Source: Guyanagaster necrorhizus
Lineage: Eukaryota > Basidiomycota > Agaricomycetes > Agaricales > Physalacriaceae
NCBI RefSeq assembly: GCF_019112545.1
Contig: NW_025064914.1
Location: 67,415-131,414 of the forward strand
Reading direction: 5' to 3'
Length of the DNA stretch: 64,000 nucleotides
The translations under genes and the position numbers were made by a program. Under the pieces are notes generated by a model. That model did no database searches. It was not told the DNA's origin and was given only the letters and a program-made list of their open reading frames with translations. Positions 57,034 to 64,000 of this stretch are shown here, one piece after another; within the stretch, counting starts at the first letter, position 1, and each line of letters opens with the position of its first letter.

Positions 57034-59738
57034 TCAACCCCCCCTCACGATGATACTCTCCAGACGGACGTACTCCCACACGATGCTCGCGTACCCCAAA
57101 AATGAATCAAAATCAGGATCAGCAACCCTCGCGAGCCCGATCTGCGCTAGATCCAAATCAGGCATCTGCTCCGTGGTGGACGCAGACGACGGCGATGGCG
57201 ACGGCGACGACGACGGGGGCGCAAGCGCCGCCATCTCGGGCGGGTACACGATAGGCAGCGCCGATATCGGCGTCAGCGCCATCGTCCCCGTGGGCGTCGT
57301 AGGCGTCGAGATCATCGGCACCGGCGAGTTCGGATACATATACGCGTTCGTCCCTCGGTTCAAAAAATAATTATCCTCCTCCTCGTCCTCTTCCATGACG
57401 ATCGACGTGCCTAAAGTCGTACCGCTCCGGAGCACGTTCCGAATGGTCGGTACCTGCATCTGCGGCCCGCCAGCACTGCTGCTGACGTTGGTCCGCGCCC
57501 AGACACCGCCGCTCTCGGTCCAGCGTCGAGCGAACACTTTCCGCGTGTCCTCCTCGAACGACGAGGTCCCCACAGCGGGGGGATATGGCGAACCTGCCCT
57601 AGACCCAGTTCGGTTGTCATTTTCCTTGCCCCATACCCATTTTGCGACGAGCGCAACGCCGACGGCCGCCCGCCCAGGGAATCCGCGAGCAGGGGCGTTC
57701 CGGTGGGGAGAGATTTGTGCCGAGTCAATCTTGGGGGGGGGTCGTAAGCATCCTAACTGCTCACGTTAGAGGATAACGTACCTGGCTCAAGCACACATAA
57801 ACGGGTTTCCCAAAGACATCGCACACCAAATTGGCTATGCTGGGGAAGTTTGCCGCCGCTCCAGTACAGAGAATGCGAGAAGGGAGGTGTGGGTACGAAG
57901 TCTGGTACAGATCGAAGGGTATTGGAGATGGTAGCTGCACTTGGCCGGGCGGCAGTGGTGGTTTGGGCGGTAATTTGACCTCTCCAAACACTCCCAAAGC
58001 GACAGCACGGCCCCATCGTACTCGCATTCCCATCACTTGGGACTCAACGAGACATCGGGGATTGGCACGAAGGTCGCGGAATTCGTTGACCTTGATACCG
58101 GTTTCAAATCTGTGCACACCTTTGCTGTGGGTGAACGGAGGCGTGTCTGGCTGTAAGTGCCAGAAAGAGAACAACTTGTCGTCAAGACTGCAAAAGAAAA
58201 GTTAGTTAGATCTAAGAACAATCCATTACGGAGACACCTCGGTGGGAGCGGCTCTTTCGTGGGAAGGAAAACGAGCCGTGATTTCCACATTCATTTCGGG
58301 TGATCTGAAACAAAATGAAAAACACACGCTCGCGTGTTCATTTCGTTCTTCGGAACATAGGAAAAGAAAGTGTTGTCAAGGTCCGGTTTTTCCTGTGTAA
58401 AAAAACACAGCTCCCATCGAGGTGCAGGTACTCACCCTATTGAACCGCCAGGAGGCACGATGGCAACAAGTCTGTCAAATGCGCTCCAGCTCTTGGTGTA
58501 CATATCACGGGCGAGAGCACGCGATAAATCTCCATTTCTACGAGAACATCAGGGATGTACAAAACGGGTACCGAGCATGCGTACCGGCTGCTCAACATCA
58601 CGATGTATTTTTTCTTGTCTCCGGGTTCTTGGTACGGATGAGGAACGATATTGTATATCGGCGACGGGATGTACGTGTGGGCCCGAGCCATCAATGTATC
58701 CGTGGGACCAAAAGAAAGGACAGCATCTGACTGGGAAGGACAAACAGAAATAAAGGTCGAGAGTGTATCGGATGTGAACGGTGTGAGAATAGTTTCTAGG
58801 GAGAAGAAAAATAAGTGTTTTTAACTGCAGAAAAGGACGAATTAAAGTACCAGGATCAAAGCCGTATCTGTCAACCAGATACCGCGACACGTATCCCGCC
58901 TTTCTGCCGCCGCCGTTGACGTCAACGTCACCTAGCCAACCACGGACCCGACGGCCCTCCTCCCTGCTCCCGCCGACGATATCCAGCACGCCCTCATCCC
59001 AGACACCACTCTGCACGTTCCACATCCCACTAAGGCAGGCCTCAGCCTCGCCAATGCCCGCCCACTTGCCACCAACGAGACTCTCGAGAAACTTACTAGC
59101 CACCTGCACCCTCCCCGTCCGCACCCAGACCTCCTTGCCCCACATCTCCCGCACTCGGAACATCTGCGCCGCGAGCATCGAGGCATTTCCTCCCGCACTG
59201 ATCCCGACGCGTCGCGCCATCGCATCCGCCCCTCCCAGCGTGCTCTCAATCGCCAGCGCATGGGGGTGCGACGAGATATCCTGCGACGTCGGCGTCTGCG
59301 GCAGCGAGAACGAGGCCGCCGGGAAGTGCGCAGGCAGTGATAACCCTGGATCCAAGGACGAAAGCGCAGGCAGCGGTGTCGATTTCCACCACACAAGCGC
59401 CTGCTGGGCACAGCCCGATATTGCCTTGATATCCTTGATTTTGTACGACGACGCTAGCTTGGCGAGCAGAATATCTGTAACACGTGAACAGCACAATTTG
59501 CTTCCGTTGGTGGGGGGGAAAGATGGAGTGGATACATACCTAAGGCCTTTACCCACATCTCTACCGGGGTTGTGTACGCCTCGCCAGGCGTCGTAAATAT
59601 GCCCCCCTGCGTCTGGTACTCGCTGAGTTCCGTGTCAAAGTCGACTCGCTCGACGCCAACAAGTTCTTGCTTTTCATCGAGAATACATGCTCGGAGTTGG
59701 TCGGTCGCGAGTTCGAGCCCCAGAAAGTGTGTGGCCAT
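57034..59738 (-). CDS. D-xylulose kinase (FGGY family)
   Basis: Six exons: 59738-59540, 59474-58851, 58795-58585, 58537-58436, 58187-57782 and 57729-57034 (745 aa). Start FLGLELATDQLRACILD; then SGCAQQALVWW, ALAIESTLGGADAMARRVG, the hinge VLSFGPTDTLMA, SWSAFDRLVAIVPPGG, SIGLDDKLFSFWHLQ, GIKVNEFRDLRANPRCLVES, the ATP-site GAAAN and a C-terminal FLGYASIVWEYVRLE typical of fungal xylulokinases. It phosphorylates D-xylulose to xylulose 5-phosphate, feeding pentoses into the pentose phosphate pathway in the cytosol. It is longer than usual because of an acidic, Pro/Ser-rich insert (about 57420-57170). Intron 4 (58435-58188) is 248 nt and holds a possible 75-nt in-frame cassette exon. Confidence 0.9.
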
Positions 59739-62700
59739 CGTACGGTGTCGTGAAAGAGGCGGAGATGTGCGTCGTTACTTTTTTAGCTGCTGCCGTGTGA
59801 AGCATGAAGAGAAGATTAGCTAAGCGTGATGGGCCCATGGAATTCGCCGTAGTAGCCGTTCTATTGGGCCTGACTTGCCATCTTTGATCTATTTGTTCAA
59901 GCGCCCTTCAGGGTCTTCCGGCAGCTTCAGAGGCTTGCTGGCAGAGGGATAGTTGAAAATAATCTTTTAACTTGTTTCCTTCCCAAAGTTCCCTCGCAAT
60001 GAAAATACTCTCTTTTGTCGTTTACGAGAATTACGTGTAAAACTTGATGAACCAGCGTGGAGACGCCTTCGGGAACAAATTCAAGCGATTTTGTTGGATA
60101 GATGGACAATGGACACACCAACATCCATCACGAACATCAGCTAAACGCGGTCTTCTCGAAAGCCCGTCATGAGACTGGACCCTTCACTTAATGAAATGGA
60201 ACAAAGGTTCCATAAATATGACCACTTACGATATCCGGCTGAGGTAGAGCAAATATCTACAATCCGTCGAGTATTAGACAGAATCAACAACGGAACGAAA
60301 ATCGGCATACTGATTGCAGAGGCCTCGGTGATGGCTTGCCGAAGGCTGAGAATTTCATAAACCTTCATGAAGATCAGCCAAAATGAAATGGGTAGTGCGT
60401 GTGGTGGCGAACGCCACTCGGCATGTAATATTGACGGCCAATCGGGGAGGAATCTGGATTCGACAGAAACGGAAACTTGACTGTAAACCTACAAAGTTCC
60501 TGGTGTAAGCTCTTGCCGGGAGGTGTAGGAAGCAATGACGAGAAGGTAGTGAAGAGCAAAGGAGGGGCCAGAAAGAGCGGCGATGGCTGTTGTTTGAGCG
60601 AAATTTCACAAAGCTCTGCTTGGCATACAACTCCGCATCTACGATTCAGGGAACTAGAAACATAGCCAGCCTTCGGGTCGAACTAGTGTGAACGGCCCTA
60701 GATTACCCGGCGGCTGGGGAAGCACTAGGGCAGCGATCGATGATCACTTATTTACCCTGCATGCCCATCTCGCCAGACGGGTCAGTCGGACAGCATACGA
60801 GTGACCGCAAGAAACGAAAAGGAGCACAGCAGGCCTCGAGACAATGGAGAAAAAGCCGCCAACAACCCCTGCGACAGGGCTTAGCCTGAACAGTGAACAG
60901 TCCCCTATAAGTTAAAGTGGAGGTTGGAACTGAGTGGATGTCGCCGTCTCTACAGCATGCCCATCTTGTCGTGTAGCATGATGATGATAATGAAAAGATC
61001 AGTCTAACGAAAATCATGGTAAGAAAGAGGACATCATCGTAAACTGTACGTAGAAAGGGAACCTGAACGCAGAGTAACCAGGAACACACTAGACGAGACA
61101 TTATTCGGTTTATCAATGGTCGCGTTTCAACCACATCTAAGCGACCGCAGTAAGGTTGGTGCTCCAAGTCAGGTGGGGAAGACGCACAGGCACAGCTACG
61201 GAGCCAGACGCCTGGGTAAGGAGGCTAATTGGATAGCTAGCAGCGCGCAGTTACGAGCTCACTTGAAGTCAAGACAGCATGATATCAGTCAGACAGGGAA
61301 GTAACTCGGGTATGAGACTTGGAAGAGGCTAGCGCGACGCTCGAGGGAACATTGCGTCTACAAGAAAGTGATGATAACGATTCTGCGGACAGAAAAAGAT
61401 CTAGATTGGCAAAGCAAAGTCAAGGTTGGACGCACCATCAACTGCATCAAGGTATGGACATATGCGTCCGGCAATTCTTGGACATGGTTAACGAGTTTTG
61501 ACGGTATTCGAGGCCACATTTTCACTAGTATATCTCTAGTAGGAGCCATATGTTCGTATTGCTGGTCAATAAATCGACTTTGGTACAGTCATCGTGGTGC
61601 AGGTCAAAGGATGGGGTAAATTAGAATGGATCGTTGACAGAACTGGACCTCGTGATCATATTCACACGCCACAGACGTGTCGCGCCCGCAATCCACCCAG
61701 ATGCAAATTCTCGTGTAATGCGACTTACTACCTAGGATCGCTTCTAAAGCCAATCTCTCTTAGCCGTACGACGACTTCCTTGCTTGAGCTAGACCATGAT
61801 AATCCTCCGTTCTAATAAGTATCTACCTGCAATGTCTCCGGATAGATATATCCTTTCGCATCATGCTACATATATACTTACTTAACCAGCGCTTCCGAGA
61901 AAACCAGGTTCAGAATACTGACAGATACATGCTAAACTGTGTAAAGAATAAGATCAACGCAGGTTCGTTACATTTTCTATGGAATAATCAACAAACAAGA
62001 GCCTCTTTCACACCTGAAACTGGGGCTCATTCCAACAAAGCCATCCGCATGACCAGATTAATGACCACCGTTCCTAGTGGGCACTCGCCACGCCCCACCC
62101 CCTCCATTTTACTTTTCCATTGAGGATATACCCAGCGGTCCCACGAAAGTTGTCGACCAAGTACTTCACCTCCCTATCAAGTATTTCGGGGTATCTAAAC
62201 ACGATCATCATAGTCAGGGCGAAAATCTAGTAATGAACATGTATTTCACATACTGGCCAGTAAAACTTGGAGAAGACTTCGGCGACGATGTTGCTCGGCG
62301 TCAACTGCGAACGAATGTTTTCGAGCGCCACTTTTTTTTAAGGCTGTCAAGGTCTGCCTGATGTGAAAAATCAGCAGAAGCACCGTTTTTTACGAACTGA
62401 GGTACTAGCCAAACCTTTGCAGCCAAGTGATACATTGACTTTGGCGAGCATGCATCCTTAGTCGCTGTTCGTCTTCTGTCTCTTTGATCTGGTTGTCTTT
62501 TACGAGAGGCCCTAGTTCTGAAGCAGTGATCACTGTGCCTTCTCGCTCCACCTATCGTTCGAATCCCATCTTGGCCAAGAAAAGGGCGGCCCAAACTGAA
62601 CGCTCCTTCTCATTCTCCCCTTCATAACGACCCTTTTCCCTTTTACGGACTAAAGCGTCTCGGTACTCTTTCCATCACTTCGTTGTCTTAGAAATAGTCG

Positions 62701-62889
62701 ACCCTTTGACTTGGACCACAATGCCCTTTGTCCGCGTTTCAACAACGTCCGAGCCTAACAATGGTCCCGAATCTGACTCGTTCCAAATTGAAATAATTTA
62801 AGCATCTCGTTCGGAGAGAAAGGTCATTCTTCATCTTGTCTACCTAGTCTCAACTTTCCACTCCATTGACACCTTGTGCTACTCATATC
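59739..62889. other. 3.1-kb stretch without recognised genes
   Basis: Upstream of the XK gene. Frames of up to 139 codons occur (61167-60748 minus, Cys-rich; 60169-60360 plus; 61116-62361 plus), but none shows a domain, signal peptide or convincing splice structure. No tandem repeat, tRNA or terminal repeat was recognised. It may contain fast-evolving or decayed genes I cannot identify. Confidence 0.45.
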
Positions 62890-63677
62890 ATGGGCGTGAG
62901 AGGGCGTCGTTCTCTCAGGGCTTCATTTCATGACTTGGACGTCGTTTCACAGACCGTCGCTTCCTCCAGCCGCCCATATACCTGCGACAAATGCACCAGA
63001 GTATTTACCAAGACGGGCGACTTGAAAAACCATAAGCCGCTCCATTGGACGAAGGAAGAACGGGAAAAAGTGTATGTCTTATTTCTACCTTCACTGACAC
63101 GGAAAATGAATTTCTCTGCCACAGAATGTACAAATGCCCCAAGTGTCCGCGAATAATGCTACGGAGATCCGAGTTGCGACATCATATTAACCGGAGTCAG
63201 TAAGTCCTTGTTTAAGCGCTACTAGTCACTCAGCATGCTTATCGCTATTGTCTCAGCAAGAAGATAGTCTGCAGCGAGGTTAACTGTACTTTCACAACGA
63301 CGAGGCCGGCGAGTATGAGATGGCACAAAACGAGCCACTGCAATGCACCAGATCTCTGCGTCGAACGCCAGTGCACACCGACCAGTAATGACCTTGGCAG
63401 TGGCACCGTGTTACCGCCACGTATGTTTCCCGCTACTCCCCAGCATCAGTTATCCCCGGACCCTTCGACGAGCGCTACTACTTGTGGCTCTGTGTTTGGA
63501 TGTTCAAATTCCTCCTCTACTCCCAATCATACAACACTGTGTCCATCTTCATATCTTCCAACACTTTCCAATACCCCCCTGCCGTGCTCTTCAGCTTCTC
63601 TGCTCCAACTCCCAGCAGAACTGTTTATAGTGGGTCCGAGGAAATACCGGCTGCCTCCGATCATTGATGCATATTAA
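62890..63677 (+). CDS. Three-finger C2H2 zinc-finger protein
   Basis: Three exons: 62890-63071, 63125-63199 and 63257-63677 (225 aa, frame closed). Finger 1: CDKCTRVFTKTGDLKNHKPLH (C-x2-C-x12-H-x3-H), trimmed here from a slightly longer unit. Finger 2: CPKCPRIMLRRSELRHHINR then SH, with its last His completed across intron 2. Finger 3: CSEVNCTFTTTRPASMRWHK then TSH (C-x4-C-x12-H-x3-H). The tail is Ser/Pro/Thr-rich and disordered. Adjacent C2H2 fingers suggest a DNA-binding transcription factor, although the short inter-finger spacing with a basic linker does not match the TGEKP consensus. The start is the first ATG in frame; an upstream non-ATG extension is possible. Confidence 0.8.
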
Positions 63678-64000
63678 TTTGACGGGGTTCCATCTTCAAC
63701 CCATGCTGTTTTTTGGTACAAGGTAACAGACAGGTTTGGTTCGCCCTGGACCTTGTTGGTATGACGGTGAGGGCTGTGTGCAACGCTGACGCTGCTGAGA
63801 TTTCAAGGTCCTGGACCTTTGTTCCTTCCCTTGCTCACGAAGGATAACATATGGAACACACGACGTCGTGATATCGTCCATATCAGTGACAATTGGCGAG
63901 GATATTGTTGGATTAGCAAGCAGGAGCTCCGTCGTATCCCGCCGGCCAAGCTCGATACCCCTTTATGTCGGGATGGACTATATATATTGAATACGGTCTG
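63678..64000. other. Right-edge intergenic sequence
   Basis: No recognisable gene. A 61-codon minus-strand frame is unsupported. A TATATATAT motif lies at about 63979-63987. Confidence 0.35.

Noticed and set aside
60748..61167. Minus-strand 139-codon Cys-rich frame
   Set aside because: Cysteine pattern matches no family I know, and there is no signal peptide, promoter element or splice support.
62500..62590. Possible tRNA suggested by GTTCGAATCCC
   Set aside because: The bases around the motif do not pair as a T-stem, and no acceptor stem closes the fold.
1..64000. CRISPR array, phage or bacterial operon features
   Set aside because: No spaced direct repeats; spliceosomal introns and fungal gene families dominate throughout.

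Overview
The window is nuclear DNA from a basidiomycete fungus, most likely an Agaricomycete. Nearly every gene is split by short GT-AG introns of about 45-70 nt, and splicing closes the reading frames exactly. The gene set is fungal: KRE2/MNT1-type mannosyltransferase, SUMO, MON2, D-xylulose kinase, Mug135-like protein, a secreted S28 peptidase and F-box-type relics. All exon models here were built by eye from splice sites, frame and family resemblance; no search was run.

Layout. 0-7 kb is accessory DNA: the start of a secreted-protein gene leaving the left edge, a perfect-length 758-bp inverted repeat (916-1673 and 2084-2841), F-box/LRR-type relics, a 526-codon F-box-family protein without an F-box, and a 604-bp MITE-like element (6046-6649). 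7.4-10.5 kb holds an SDR oxidoreductase and an alpha/beta hydrolase. 11-16 kb holds a Tyr/His-rich mini-protein and an 1109-aa multi-pass membrane protein with a long disordered tail. 18-26 kb holds two DUF202 paralogues flanking a dynamin-type GTPase and an intron-containing tRNA-Thr(UGU), then a Mug135-like gene. 26-31.5 kb is gene-poor and carries a decayed S28 peptidase and a decayed F-box gene. 31.5-33.8 kb is an intact 12-exon S28 peptidase.

34-64 kb is denser and more housekeeping: a small single-pass membrane protein, an unresolved Cys-containing gene, SUMO (37.1 kb), an M28 metallopeptidase (38.5 kb), a BAR/IVY1-like protein (40.2-43.6 kb), a GT15 mannosyltransferase (44-45.6 kb), a GPI-anchored cell-surface protein with a 9-nt microexon (47.2-48.9 kb), MON2 (49.3-55.5 kb, 15 exons), a small ankyrin protein, D-xylulose kinase (57-59.7 kb) and a three-finger C2H2 protein (62.9-63.7 kb). 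About 3 kb at 59.7-62.9 kb looks empty.

Functional links are loose, as expected in a fungal chromosome. MON2, the GT15 enzyme and the secreted or GPI proteins all belong to the Golgi/secretory route, and the S28 and M28 peptidases are both secreted, but nothing shows co-regulation. I did not find a convincing new multi-gene system. The most unusual items are the long inverted repeat with its dispersed repeat family, the 9-nt microexon, a weak GC-AG intron inside the dynamin P-loop, a possible 75-nt cassette exon in xylulose kinase, and a 34-G run in a SUMO intron.
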